In this document: piece by piece, positions 28,351-37,309 of the stretch
Numbering within the stretch: position 1 is the first letter of the stretch
Layout of the letters: each line of letters starts with the position of its first letter
Origin: Pedococcus sp031456495
GTDB lineage: Bacteria > Actinomycetota > Actinomycetes > Actinomycetales > Dermatophilaceae
Direction: 5' to 3'
DNA: 64,000 nt
Assembly (NCBI RefSeq): GCF_031456495.1
Contig: NZ_JAVDUW010000003.1
Location: 434,001-498,000, forward strand
Made by a program: the position numbers and the translations under genes
Notes under the pieces: model-generated
What the model saw: the letters and a program-made list of their open reading frames with translations, nothing else
Told to the model about the DNA's origin: nothing
Database searches by the model: none

Positions 28351-28914
28351 TCAGTGCCGCACGCGGTGGCGGGTGAACACCACGCCGCTGCCGAACGTGC
28401 GCACCTGCGCGAGCTCGAGGTCGAGCCGCTGCCCGGCAGGCAGGGCCGCGGTGCCGCCACCCACGCAGACCGGGTGGCGGTACAGCCCCACCTCGTCGAC
28501 CAGCCCCGCGGCGAACGCGCGGGCCGCGAGGGTCGGCCCGCCCACGCTCACGTCCGCCGCTGACTCGTCCACGAGCCGGCGGACCGCCTCGACGTCGAAT
28601 GCCGCCTCGACGCGGGTCCGCGGTGGCGTATCCCCGCGGGCGCCGAGGGTCGTGGAGTGGACGACCTTGTCCGTGCCCTGCCACAGCCGCCGGAACTCGC
28701 TCGTCACGGGGTCGCCGTCGTCCTCGCCCGGGCCGTCCCACCACCGCAGGACCTCCCACATCCGCCGGCCGAGCAGGTACGTGCCGATGCGAGCCGCCTC
28801 GTCGTTGACGTGTGCGTGCACCTCGGCGTCCGGGGCAGCCCAGGTGAAGTCACCGTCCGCGTCGACGACGTACCCGTCGAGCGAGCAGAGCGCGGAGAAG
28901 ACCAGGCGGCCCAC
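28351..28914 (-). CDS. Dihydrofolate reductase/RibD C-terminal family protein
   Basis: The 187-residue protein has the RibD_C fold signature: LVFSALCSLDGYVVDADG at the start, YLLGRRMWEVLRWW, a VSVGGPTLAARAFAAGLVDEV segment (given as VSVGGPTLAAR and AFAAGLVDEV), and a final VVFTRHRV. It is a stand-alone NADPH reductase-like protein, not a true DHFR or full RibD. The GTG start lies 12 nt after the kbl stop, so it may be transcribed with tdh-kbl. Confidence 0.8.
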   Translation of the reverse strand: MGRLVFSALCSLDGYVVDADGDFTWAAPDAEVHAHVNDEAARIGTYLLGRRMWEVLRWWDGPGEDDGDPVTSEFRRLWQGTDKVVHSTTLGARGDTPPRTRVEAAFDVEAVRRLVDESAADVSVGGPTLAARAFAAGLVDEVGLYRHPVCVGGGTAALPAGQRLDLELAQVRTFGSGVVFTRHRVRH

Positions 28915-28926
28915 GGGCGCGTCGCC

Positions 28927-30159
<1,233 letters not shown>

Positions 30160-30170
30160 GGGGTCTCCTT

Positions 30171-31208
30171 TCAGCTCCAGTCCAGAATGACCTTGCCGCA
30201 GTGCCCGGACCGGGCCGCGGCGAACGCGTCCTGCCACTGCTCGGCCGGGAAGCGGTGGGTGATCACCGACGCCACCCGCGCCCGCAGCACCTCGCTGCTG
30301 CCCAGCATCGAGCTCATCGCGTACCAGGTGTCGTACATCTCCCGGCCGTAGATGCCCTTGATGGTGATCATGTGCGTGATCACCCGGCCCCAGTCGATCG
30401 CGAACGGGTCCTTCGGCAGCCCGAGCATCGCCACCCGGCCGCCGTGGTTCATGTTCGCCAGCATGTCCTCCACCGCCGACGGCACCCCGGACATCTCCAG
30501 GCCGACGTCGAAGCCCTCACGCATGCCCAGCTCGCCCATCGCCTGGCGCAGGTTGCTGGTCGCGGCGTTGACGACCAGGTCCGCCCCGGCGTCCTTGGCC
30601 AGCCCCAGCCGGTAGTCGCTCACGTCGGTCACGACCACGTGCCGGGCGCCCACGTGCCGGGCCAGCGCCGCGGCCATCACCCCGATCGGCCCCGCCCCGG
30701 TGATCACCACGTCCTCACCGGCCATGGGAAACTGCAGCGCCGTGTGCACCGCGTTGCCGAACGGGTCGAACACCGCCCCCAGGTTTGGGTCCAGGTCCTC
30801 GGGCTGCACCCACACGTTCGAGGCCGGGATGACCACGAAGTCCGCGAACGCCCCGTCCCGGTTCACCCCCACCCCCTGCGTGTGGATGCACATGTGCCGC
30901 CGCCCGGCCCGGCAGTTGCGGCACGTGCCACACACGATGTGGCCCTCGCCGGAGGCCCGCTGACCCACCCGCACCGACGTGACGTCCTCACCGACCTGCA
31001 CGACCTCGCCGTAGAACTCGTGCCCGATCGTCATCGGCGCCTGCACCGTCGAGGCCGCCCAGTCGTCCCACTGCTCCAGGTGCAGGTCGGTCCCGCACAG
31101 CCCCGCCCGCAACACCCGGATCTTCACGTCCATCGGCCCCACCACCGGCTCGGGGACGTCCAACAGCTCCAGACCAGGACCCGCGTGGGTCTTCACGAGT
31201 GCGCGCAC
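30171..31208 (-). CDS. tdh: L-threonine 3-dehydrogenase
   Basis: The 345-residue zinc medium-chain dehydrogenase oxidises threonine to 2-amino-3-ketobutyrate. It has the catalytic-zinc site (AGLCGTDLHLEQW, GHEFYGEV), the four-cysteine structural zinc loop (CGTCRNCRAGRRHMC) and an NAD-binding ITGAGPIGVMAAAL. The GTG lies 6 nt after TAGGGT (31215-31220), so the mRNA is probably leaderless. A large inverted repeat sits where the -35 would be. Confidence 0.95.
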   Translation of the reverse strand: MRALVKTHAGPGLELLDVPEPVVGPMDVKIRVLRAGLCGTDLHLEQWDDWAASTVQAPMTIGHEFYGEVVQVGEDVTSVRVGQRASGEGHIVCGTCRNCRAGRRHMCIHTQGVGVNRDGAFADFVVIPASNVWVQPEDLDPNLGAVFDPFGNAVHTALQFPMAGEDVVITGAGPIGVMAAALARHVGARHVVVTDVSDYRLGLAKDAGADLVVNAATSNLRQAMGELGMREGFDVGLEMSGVPSAVEDMLANMNHGGRVAMLGLPKDPFAIDWGRVITHMITIKGIYGREMYDTWYAMSSMLGSSEVLRARVASVITHRFPAEQWQDAFAAARSGHCGKVILDWS

Positions 31209-31240
31209 GCGCCCACCCTAGTGACCCCCGCGAGAGCTCC

Positions 31241-31273
31241 TGTATGCCGCGGTGCCCGGCGCCGCGGCATACA
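31241..31273. promoter_or_regulatory. 12-bp-arm inverted repeat in the tdh/YciO divergent promoter
   Basis: TGTATGCCGCGG (31241-31252) and CCGCGGCATACA (31262-31273) are perfect inverted arms 9 nt apart. The left arm falls at the expected -35 of tdh, and the right arm overlaps TACAGT, the -10 of the YciO gene (31270-31275). A protein bound here could control both directions. A cruciform or terminator role is less likely because the site lies between two leaderless starts. Confidence 0.6.
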
Positions 31274-31281
31274 GTTCGGCC

Positions 31282-31902
31282 ATGGCCCGCTACCTCGACG
31301 TCCACCCGGTCGACCCCCAGCCACGGGCCATCGGGCAGGCGGTCGCCCTGATCCGCGAGGGCGGCCTCGTGGCGTACCCGACGGACTCCGGCTACGCGCT
31401 CGGCTGCGCCCTGGGCAATCAGGAGGGCAAGGAGCGGATCCTGCGCATCCGCCACCTCGACGACCGCCACCACTTCACGCTCGTGTGCCGTGACTTCGCC
31501 CAGCTGGGGCAGCTCGCGCACATCGACAACGCGGTGTTCCGGGCGGTCAAGGCCGCGACGCCGGGCCCGTACACGTTCATCCTGCCCGGCACCAAGGAGG
31601 TGCCCCGCCGGCTGCTGCACCCGAAGAAGAAGACCGTCGGCGTCCGCATCCCCGACTCGCGGGTGGTGCAGGCGCTGCTCGACGAGCTGGGGGAGCCGCT
31701 GCTGTCCAGCACGCTGATCCTGCCCGGGCACGAGGAGCCCATGACGGAGGGCTGGGTCGTCAAGGACGAGCTGGACCACCTCGTCGACGCGGTCATCGAC
31801 TCGGGGGAGTGCGGCACCGAGCCGACCACCGTCGTCGACTACTCCGACGGCACGCCGGTCGTCACCCGGGTCGGCGCGGGGGACCCCACCCCGTTCGAGT
31901 GA
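31282..31902 (+). CDS. Sua5/YciO/YrdC-domain protein
   Basis: The 206-residue protein has the YrdC-type fold with GGLVAYPTDSGYALGC, KERILRIRHLDDRHHFTLVCRD and TPGPYTFILPGT. It is closest in layout to YciO, the branch without a proven threonylcarbamoyl-AMP synthase role. The ATG lies 6 nt after TACAGT, fitting a leaderless mRNA. The gene is divergent from tdh across a shared inverted repeat. Confidence 0.85.
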   Translation: MARYLDVHPVDPQPRAIGQAVALIREGGLVAYPTDSGYALGCALGNQEGKERILRIRHLDDRHHFTLVCRDFAQLGQLAHIDNAVFRAVKAATPGPYTFILPGTKEVPRRLLHPKKKTVGVRIPDSRVVQALLDELGEPLLSSTLILPGHEEPMTEGWVVKDELDHLVDAVIDSGECGTEPTTVVDYSDGTPVVTRVGAGDPTPFE

Positions 31903-31909
31903 GCCGGTC

Positions 31910-32341
31910 GTGGCGGCGGCACGTGCGCGCGAGCTCCCTGGGGGACCGGAGGAGCTGTTCGCCGGGCATCCCGCGTCGTTGGCGGTGTACCGCGCCCTGC
32001 GCGGCGCGGTCGACGAGCTGGGCGGCGCGCGCGAGCGGGTGACCCGCAGCCAGGTGGCGTGGTCCCGACGCCGGGGCTTCGCGTACGCCTGGCGACCGGG
32101 CCAGTACGTCCGCAGCACCGTCCCCCTGGTCCTGTCCGTGGCGCTGCCACGCGAGCTGTCCCACGCCAGGGTGAAGGAGGTGGCGCACTCCTCGCCGGGG
32201 ACCTGGATGCACCACGTGGAGCTGGCGGGACCGGGCGACGTCGACGTGGAGGTGGTCGACCTGCTGCGGCAGGCCGCGGCCGCCGCCGGGCCGTCGACCG
32301 GGTCCTCCGCCCGGCCCGGGGCTCCGGAGCCCGGGGCCTAG
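31910..32341 (+). CDS. DUF5655-type small protein
   Basis: The 143-residue protein has FAGHPASLAVYRALRGAVDELG, RVTRSQVAWSRRRGFAYAWRP and a C-terminal WMHHVELAGPGDVDVEVVDLLRQA, the pattern of DUF5655, a small domain of unknown function. It starts 7 nt after the YciO gene, so it is probably co-transcribed. The last 25 residues are low complexity. Its end overlaps the convergent DUF72 gene by 4 bp. Confidence 0.75.
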   Translation: MAAARARELPGGPEELFAGHPASLAVYRALRGAVDELGGARERVTRSQVAWSRRRGFAYAWRPGQYVRSTVPLVLSVALPRELSHARVKEVAHSSPGTWMHHVELAGPGDVDVEVVDLLRQAAAAAGPSTGSSARPGAPEPGA

Positions 32342-33189
32342 GCGGTCGGCGCCGGGCCGGCCCGTTCGCCGACCCGGTCGATCAGCCGCACCGCGTCGTA
32401 GGGCGCCCGGCCGTCCGCGTCGTTGTCGAAGTACACGTACGCGTCCTCGCCGGCGGCCGTCCACCGGTGCAGCTGCTCGGCCCACGACGCGAGCGTGGCG
32501 GCGGAGTAGCCGCCCCCGTAGAGCCGTTGCTCCCCGTGCAGCCGCACGTAGTGGAACGACGCCGTCCCGTCGCCGATGGTGGGGAACCGCCCGGCGGTGT
32601 CGGCGTGCACCATGGCCACGTCCTTCTCCCGCAGCAGCGCCCGTGCCTCGTCGGTGTCGAAGGAGGCGTGGCGTGGCTCGAGCGCGTGCCGCACGGGACG
32701 GTGCGTCCCGGGCTTGGTCAGGACCCGGTCGTCGGCCAGCTTGTCGTCGTGGCGGCGGGTGAGGGCGGCCATGGCCGTCGTCGTGCGGGGGAGCAGGTCG
32801 AGGAAGTCGCGCACCAGAGCTGCGTCGAACTCGACCCGCTCCGGCAGCTGCCACAGGACCGGGCCGAGGCTGGGCCCGAGAGCCAGCGGCCCCGACGCGA
32901 AGAAGTTCGCCAGGCCCGTCTCCACCCCGCGGAGCCGCTTGAGGTGGGTGACGAAGCGACCGCCCTTGACGGCCAGGGGGTAGCCGTCGGGCACCGCGCT
33001 GCGCCACCCGGCATACGTGCTGGGGCGGCGCAGCGAGTAGAACGAGGCGTTCACCTCGATCGACGTGACCCGACCCGCGAGGTAGGACAGCTCGTCGCGC
33101 TGGCGCAGGCCCTTGGGGTAGAAGTCGCCGCGCCACCGCGGGTACAGCCACCCGGACGTCCCCACCCAGGCCTGCCCCTGCCGGTCCAC
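32338..33189 (-). CDS. DUF72 family protein
   Basis: The 283-residue protein shows the DUF72 TIM-barrel signature: VGTSGWLYPRWRGDFYP at the start, EVNASFYSLRRPSTYAGW, and a C-terminal YVRLHGEQRLYGGGYS followed by YVYFDNDADG. The function is unknown, possibly nucleic-acid related in some relatives. The GTG begins 5 nt after the aldo/keto reductase stop, so the two are co-transcribed. Confidence 0.85.
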   Translation of the reverse strand: MDRQGQAWVGTSGWLYPRWRGDFYPKGLRQRDELSYLAGRVTSIEVNASFYSLRRPSTYAGWRSAVPDGYPLAVKGGRFVTHLKRLRGVETGLANFFASGPLALGPSLGPVLWQLPERVEFDAALVRDFLDLLPRTTTAMAALTRRHDDKLADDRVLTKPGTHRPVRHALEPRHASFDTDEARALLREKDVAMVHADTAGRFPTIGDGTASFHYVRLHGEQRLYGGGYSAATLASWAEQLHRWTAAGEDAYVYFDNDADGRAPYDAVRLIDRVGERAGPAPTA

Positions 33190-33194
33190 CGGCG

Positions 33195-34037
33195 CTACAT
33201 CTCCTCGTGCGTGTCCGGGTCGCCGCCGAAGCGACGCCCGTCGGCCCGCTCGAGGGCGCTGATCGCACCCACCTCCGCCTCGGTGAGCTCGAACCCCAGC
33301 ACGTCGAGGTTCTCCGCCTGGCGCGCCGGCGTCCCCGACTTCGGCAGCGGCATCGAGCCGAGCTGGACGTGCCAACGGAGCACCACCTGCGCCGGGCTCA
33401 CGCCGTGGGCCTGCGCCGCCTCGGCCACAGCCGGCTCGTGGAACGGGGTGGGGTTCTTGCCCAACGGGCTCCACGCTTGGGTGCGGATCCCCAGCTCCTC
33501 GTGCGTCGCCCGCAGCTGCTGCTGGGGGAAGTACGGGTGCAGCTCGACCTGGTTCAGCGCCGGCGTCACGCCCGTGTCGTCGATGATGCGCTCGAGGTGC
33601 GTCCGCGTGAAGTTGCTGACGCCGATGGTGCGGACCAGGCCGTCGCGCTGCGCCTGGACGAGTGCCTGCCAGGCCTGCGGGTACAGGCCCTGGCTGGGGT
33701 TCGGCCAGTGGATGAGCGCGACGTCGAGCTGCTCGACGCCGAGTCGCTGGGCGGAGTCCGCGAGGGAGCGCAGCGCGAGGTCCTTGGCGTGGAACCGGCC
33801 GGGGACCTTGGTCGCGAGCCGTACCTCCTCGCGCGGGATGCCGCTGCGGCGCAGGGCCTCGCCGACCTCGGCCTCGTTCTCGTAGTTCACGGCGCTGTCG
33901 AGGTACCGGTAGCCCGCCTCGAGCGCGCTCGTCATCGCCGCGATGCCCTCCTCCCCGCGCAGCGGGTAGGTGCCGAAGCCGATGAGGGGCACCGCGGTGC
34001 CGTCGTTGAGCCGGTAGGTGAGGTCCTGGGTCGCCAT
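33195..34037 (-). CDS. Aldo/keto reductase
   Basis: The 280-residue NADPH oxidoreductase has the AKR tetrad region: YRYLDSAVNYENE (Asp and Tyr), VRLATKVPGRFH (Lys) and VALIHWPNP (His), plus GVSNFTRTHLE and ALNQVELHPYF. It resembles 2,5-diketogluconate reductase-type enzymes, with unknown substrate. The ATG at 34037 is chosen; a GTG two codons earlier is possible. It lies 22 nt downstream of the cobalamin regulator and may be in its operon. Confidence 0.88.
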   Translation of the reverse strand: MATQDLTYRLNDGTAVPLIGFGTYPLRGEEGIAAMTSALEAGYRYLDSAVNYENEAEVGEALRRSGIPREEVRLATKVPGRFHAKDLALRSLADSAQRLGVEQLDVALIHWPNPSQGLYPQAWQALVQAQRDGLVRTIGVSNFTRTHLERIIDDTGVTPALNQVELHPYFPQQQLRATHEELGIRTQAWSPLGKNPTPFHEPAVAEAAQAHGVSPAQVVLRWHVQLGSMPLPKSGTPARQAENLDVLGFELTEAEVGAISALERADGRRFGGDPDTHEEM

Positions 34038-34059
34038 GGACACACCGTACGAGGACGGC

Positions 34060-35046
34060 TCAGGAACGCGACTCGGGAGGGTGCATCAGCAGGCTCGCGG
34101 CCGTGGCGAGGTCGTTCGCCCGGGCCACGGTGACGTGCGGCGACACCGGGGGAGTGTTGTCGGGCCAGCCCGGGCCGCCGATGACGAGCAGCATCGGGTG
34201 GTCGATGACGTTGAGCGTCTGCCAGATGGGCTCGTTGCTCGCCCGGGACAACGACGCCCAGAGGAAGACCCGGTCGGGGCGGCGGGTGCGCATCACCGAG
34301 CTCAGGGCGTGGGTGGGCATCCGTGGCCCGAGGTAGGACACGCCGAGGCCCTGGCGGGCCAGCTCGGCCTGGAGGGCCAGGAGGGGGAGATAGTGCTGCT
34401 CCTCGTCCGCGCTGGCCAGGATGACGTCCTGGTGGACCCGCTGCGGGCGGCTGGCCGCGACGACGGCACGGAGCTCGGTGACGAGCATCTCGCTGGCGAG
34501 GTGCTCGGACTCCACGCCGAGCGTCCCGGTGCCCCACTGCTCGCCGATCTCACGCATGGCGGGTGCGAACACGTCCGTCCACGCGCTCACGAGGTCACGC
34601 TCGCGCAGGGTGGCCTGGTACAGGCGCGACAGGGACTCGGGGTCCAGCGCCAGGGCGGCGCTGGTGATGGCCGCGACGCGCCCGCGGTCGCCGCCGACGT
34701 CGGCGGGGTGGTCCTCGGCGGTCTCGATCTGCAGCCGGGTGGTGTCCATCGCCGAGGCGACCCGGGCCGCCGACTGCGCCGGCACCCCCTTGTCGATGAA
34801 GCGGGACATGACCCGCACCCGGCGGATGTCCTCCTCGGAGTAGCGCCGGTGCCCGCCGGCGGTGCGCTGGGAGGGTCCGACGCCGTAGCGCCGGTCCCAG
34901 GTGCGCAGCGTCGCGGTGGGGATGCCGAGACGGTCGGCCACCCGACCCACCGACCAGTCGAGGTCGGTGGACGTCGCCGTGTCGGGGATCGGTTCCGACA
35001 CCGGTCGCACGGCGGCGTCCGGGTTGCGGTCGGTTCCGGAGGTCAC
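34060..35046 (-). CDS. MerR-family regulator with cobalamin-binding domain (CarH/LitR-like)
   Basis: The 328-residue protein joins a MerR helix-turn-helix (SVGRVADRLGIPTATLRTWDRRYG, residues 32-55, written as SVGRVADRLG then IPTATLRTWDRRYG) to a four-helix cap and a Rossmann B12 domain. The CarH motif Wx9EH is present as W171, E181 and H182, and the lower axial His corresponds to H218 in DEEQHYLPLL. The residue after W171 is Gly where Thermus CarH has the second ligand His132 (from memory). Such proteins repress genes in the dark and release DNA in light. It is divergent from whiB. Confidence 0.85.
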   Translation of the reverse strand: MTSGTDRNPDAAVRPVSEPIPDTATSTDLDWSVGRVADRLGIPTATLRTWDRRYGVGPSQRTAGGHRRYSEEDIRRVRVMSRFIDKGVPAQSAARVASAMDTTRLQIETAEDHPADVGGDRGRVAAITSAALALDPESLSRLYQATLRERDLVSAWTDVFAPAMREIGEQWGTGTLGVESEHLASEMLVTELRAVVAASRPQRVHQDVILASADEEQHYLPLLALQAELARQGLGVSYLGPRMPTHALSSVMRTRRPDRVFLWASLSRASNEPIWQTLNVIDHPMLLVIGGPGWPDNTPPVSPHVTVARANDLATAASLLMHPPESRS

Positions 35047-35137
35047 GCGGTACCACTCCTCACAGTTAGCGCCCGGCTTCCCTGTCGACGGGTTCCTGTC
35101 ACCGTCTGCATGGTCTTCCGGGCATGCCCCACTCTAG

Positions 35138-35204
35138 AACTTATTCGAGGGTCTTGCATAGTGAAGCGGTTTTGCATAAGTTGCTGACACACACCTGAAC
35201 AGGT
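35138..35204. promoter_or_regulatory. AT-rich regulatory region between the cobalamin regulator and whiB
   Basis: The gap is unusually AT-rich for this genome. TTGCATA occurs twice, at 35154-35160 and 35172-35178, spaced 18 nt, with AACTTAT (35138-35144) and ATAAGTT (35176-35182) as inverted outer arms. ACCTG-AA-CAGGT (35193-35204) is a separate dyad nearer whiB. The first pair would suit CarH-type tetramer operators; the second may bind another whiB regulator. Binding is inferred. Confidence 0.5.
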
Positions 35205-35264
35205 TGTGCCAAGATTTTTCCGCACCGACGAAGTTCTCCACCAGCGAACAGGACGGGACACCCA

Positions 35265-35555
35265 ATGGACGTGGGCAACATCAAGCGGCTGCCGAAGCCC
35301 CTCATGGACAACTACGACTGGCAGCTCGAGGGGGCCTGCCGGAGCAGCAGCCCGGACCAGTTCTTCTTCGGTGAGGCTGAGCGCGGCAAGCGTCGGATGG
35401 CTCGGGAGGCGGCGGCCAAGGCGCTGTGCGCCACGTGCCCGGTCGTGCAGGCCTGCCTGTCGCACGCACTCAAGGTGCGCGAGCCGTACGGCGTCTGGGG
35501 TGGGACCACCCCGGAGGAGCGCGAGGTCATGGTCCGTCGCCAGGCCGCGGTCTGA
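35265..35555 (+). CDS. WhiB family iron-sulfur transcriptional regulator
   Basis: The 96-residue protein has the four cluster cysteines C25, C55, C58 and C64 (CRSSSPDQFF; LCATCPVVQAC) and the GVWGG turn (76-80), followed by a short basic-acidic tail. It is among the shorter WhiB proteins, similar in layout to WhiB3/WblE-type regulators; I do not assign a number. WhiB proteins bind a [4Fe-4S] cluster and sigma factor. A 219-bp divergent gap separates it from the CarH-like gene. Confidence 0.92.
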   Translation: MDVGNIKRLPKPLMDNYDWQLEGACRSSSPDQFFFGEAERGKRRMAREAAAKALCATCPVVQACLSHALKVREPYGVWGGTTPEEREVMVRRQAAV

Positions 35556-35571
35556 GGGTCGGGTCACGGAC

Positions 35572-36753
35572 TCACACCCGCTCGAGCAGGACCGCCACCT
35601 CGTGGTGGGCGCTCTGCGGGAACATGTCGAAGAGCCGTGCCGCGCGCACGCGCAGGGACGGCATGGCGGCAAGGTCACGCGAGAGTGACGTGACGTTGCA
35701 GCTGGAGTAGACGACGTGGCGCAGGTCGGGCCAGTGCTCGATACGCGCCGCGAGGTCGCCCCCGATGCCACGCCGCGGGGGGTTGACGACGAGGACCTCG
35801 GGGGAGCCCGGTGTGGTTCCCGCCGGCTCGCCGGACGCATTCGCGTCCCGGGCCGGCCCGAGGTCCTGCGTGGCGTCACCGGCCTCGAAGACCGCGGTCC
35901 CGGGTGCTGCGCCCATCTCCCTGGCCGTGCGGTTGGCGCTGTCGACGGCGGCGGGGGAGACCTCGAGACCGCGGACGGCCCGGACGGCGCCGGCCCGCAG
36001 GGCGTGCAGTGCGAAGCCGCCGACACCGCAGTACAGGTCCCACAGCGAGGTCGCGCCCACGGCGCGCACCCAGTCGGTCACCTGCCGGTACAGGCCCGTG
36101 GCGACGGTCGTGTTGGTCTGGAAGAAGCTCTGGGGACGCAGGTGGAGCCCCACGTCGTCCACCCGCATCGTCAGGGAGTCCGCCTCGGTGAGGACGACCT
36201 CCTCGGGACCCTCGAGCACGGCCTTGTGCTCCGGGAGCAGGTTGGCCGTGACGACCGTGGCGCGGGGAAGCGTGGTGCGGAGATCCTGGAGCGCCTCGCG
36301 CAGGCGGGGGAGCTGACCCGGCGAGCGCAGCACGAAGCGGACCATGAGCTCGTGGTCCGGCGATGCCGTCATCAGGATGTTCTTGAGCTCGCCCGAGCGA
36401 CGCGCGACGTCGTACGGGGTCAGGCCGCTGCGGGCGACCACGCCCGGCAGGGCGCGGACGGCGTCCGCCAGGACCGGCTCGTAGAGGCCGCACCGCGTGA
36501 GGTCGGCGACTGCGCCGCGGTCGGCGAGGATGCCGAGCGCAGGGGCGCCGCGTCGTCCGCCGACGACGAGCTTGGCCTTGTTGCGGAACCCGGACTCCGG
36601 GCCGGAGAACGGCTGGAGCCAGAGCGCATCGTCGACGTGGGCGGCGAGTGCCGATCGCACGGACGCGTCCTTGTCGGCGAGCTGCGCGGCATACGGGAGG
36701 CCCATGAACGTGCACGAGCGGCACACGCCGGCGTCGAAGTAGTCGCACTGCAC
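35572..36753 (-). CDS. rlmC: 23S rRNA (uracil-5-)-methyltransferase, RlmC type
   Basis: The 393-residue TrmA-family enzyme makes 5-methyluridine in 23S rRNA. The N-terminal iron-sulfur motif is CDYFDAGVCRSC, motif I is LWDLYCGVGGFALHAL, NPPRRGIG is motif IV, and the catalytic cysteine is in YSSCNVTSLSRDL. RlmC is favoured over RlmD by the short N-terminus without TRAM domain. The GTG lies 6 nt after TACCCT (36760-36765, minus strand), again leaderless. A Gly/Ala/Ser insertion precedes motif IV. Confidence 0.85.
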   Translation of the reverse strand: MQCDYFDAGVCRSCTFMGLPYAAQLADKDASVRSALAAHVDDALWLQPFSGPESGFRNKAKLVVGGRRGAPALGILADRGAVADLTRCGLYEPVLADAVRALPGVVARSGLTPYDVARRSGELKNILMTASPDHELMVRFVLRSPGQLPRLREALQDLRTTLPRATVVTANLLPEHKAVLEGPEEVVLTEADSLTMRVDDVGLHLRPQSFFQTNTTVATGLYRQVTDWVRAVGATSLWDLYCGVGGFALHALRAGAVRAVRGLEVSPAAVDSANRTAREMGAAPGTAVFEAGDATQDLGPARDANASGEPAGTTPGSPEVLVVNPPRRGIGGDLAARIEHWPDLRHVVYSSCNVTSLSRDLAAMPSLRVRAARLFDMFPQSAHHEVAVLLERV

Positions 36754-36816
36754 CGGAGCAGGGTAGTGCCGGCCCCGTCCGCGGCCCCGGCAACCCCGCT
36801 CTCCGCCACGCCGTAA

Positions 36817-36834
36817 TGACATAATGTCGATTAT
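36817..36834. promoter_or_regulatory. Overlapping AT-rich palindromes upstream of rlmC
   Basis: GACAT-A-ATGTC (36818-36828) overlaps ATAAT-GTCG-ATTAT (36821-36834). Such AT-rich symmetry is rare in this region. It lies 65-80 nt upstream of the rlmC start and just after the SSB-like gene's stop. It may be an operator or an upstream promoter element; I have no direct evidence for either. Confidence 0.4.
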
Positions 36835-36854
36835 CGGCGCGGTAGAGAACCGTT

Positions 36855-37190
36855 TCAGCGGCGCACGCGTCGCACCGCCGTCGCCTCCACCTCGTACCGG
36901 CTGACGGCGCCCGAACCGGCGCGGAAGAACCGGCGCCGCAGCGCGCCCTCGACCTCCACCACGTCACCGTCGGCCAGGCCGCGGGCCGTCCGGCGCACCC
37001 GCGTCGTCCAGCACGCGACGTCGATCGTGTCGACGCTCGCCGCCGACTTCCGCGGCGCCCGGCCCGTCCTCGGGACGACGATGCGCAGCGACACCACCTC
37101 GTCCCCGCTGGGCAGCTCGCGCTCCTGGCCGCTGCCGCTCACCCTGCCCACGAGGCGCACCTCGTTGGCCCACTCCCCTGTCTCGATCAT
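36855..37190 (-). CDS. Single-stranded DNA-binding (OB-fold) protein, short form
   Basis: The 111-residue protein is a single OB fold with NEVRLVGRVSG, LRIVVPR, DTIDVACWTTRVRRTARGL and GDVVEVEGALRRRFF, typical of bacterial SSB domains. It lacks the acidic C-terminal tail of replicative SSB and is highly basic at its end. Similar short SSB-like proteins occur beside housekeeping genes in actinobacteria; the role is probably accessory. Confidence 0.8.
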   Translation of the reverse strand: MIETGEWANEVRLVGRVSGSGQERELPSGDEVVSLRIVVPRTGRAPRKSAASVDTIDVACWTTRVRRTARGLADGDVVEVEGALRRRFFRAGSGAVSRYEVEATAVRRVRR

Positions 37191-37228
37191 GTGTTCGATG
37201 GTGCCGTCCGGGGGCAGGACGACACCAA

Positions 37229-37267
37229 CCGCGACCGGTACCCCCTGTGGACGGGGACCGGTCGCGG
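37229..37267 (-). terminator. Hairpin terminator after the phosphatase gene
   Basis: CCGCGACCGGT (37229-37239) pairs with ACCGGTCGCGG (37257-37267), with further C-G pairs inside (CCCC with GGGG). It lies 43-81 nt beyond the phosphatase stop and upstream of the SSB-like gene. A smaller dyad, CTGCCCT-C-AGGGCAG, lies at 37284-37298. Confidence 0.6.
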
Positions 37268-37309
37268 CTGGGCCTGTGGACGACTGCCCTCAGGGCAGCC
37301 GACCGCTGG

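Noticed and set aside
35154..35182. TTGCATA repeats considered as -35/-10 promoter elements only
   Set aside because: The 18-nt spacing and the outer inverted arms fit operator sites better, although a promoter role is not excluded.
36782..36854. Possible tRNA or small RNA gene in the rlmC/SSB gap
   Set aside because: No cloverleaf, T-loop sequence or terminator could be drawn; only short palindromes are present.
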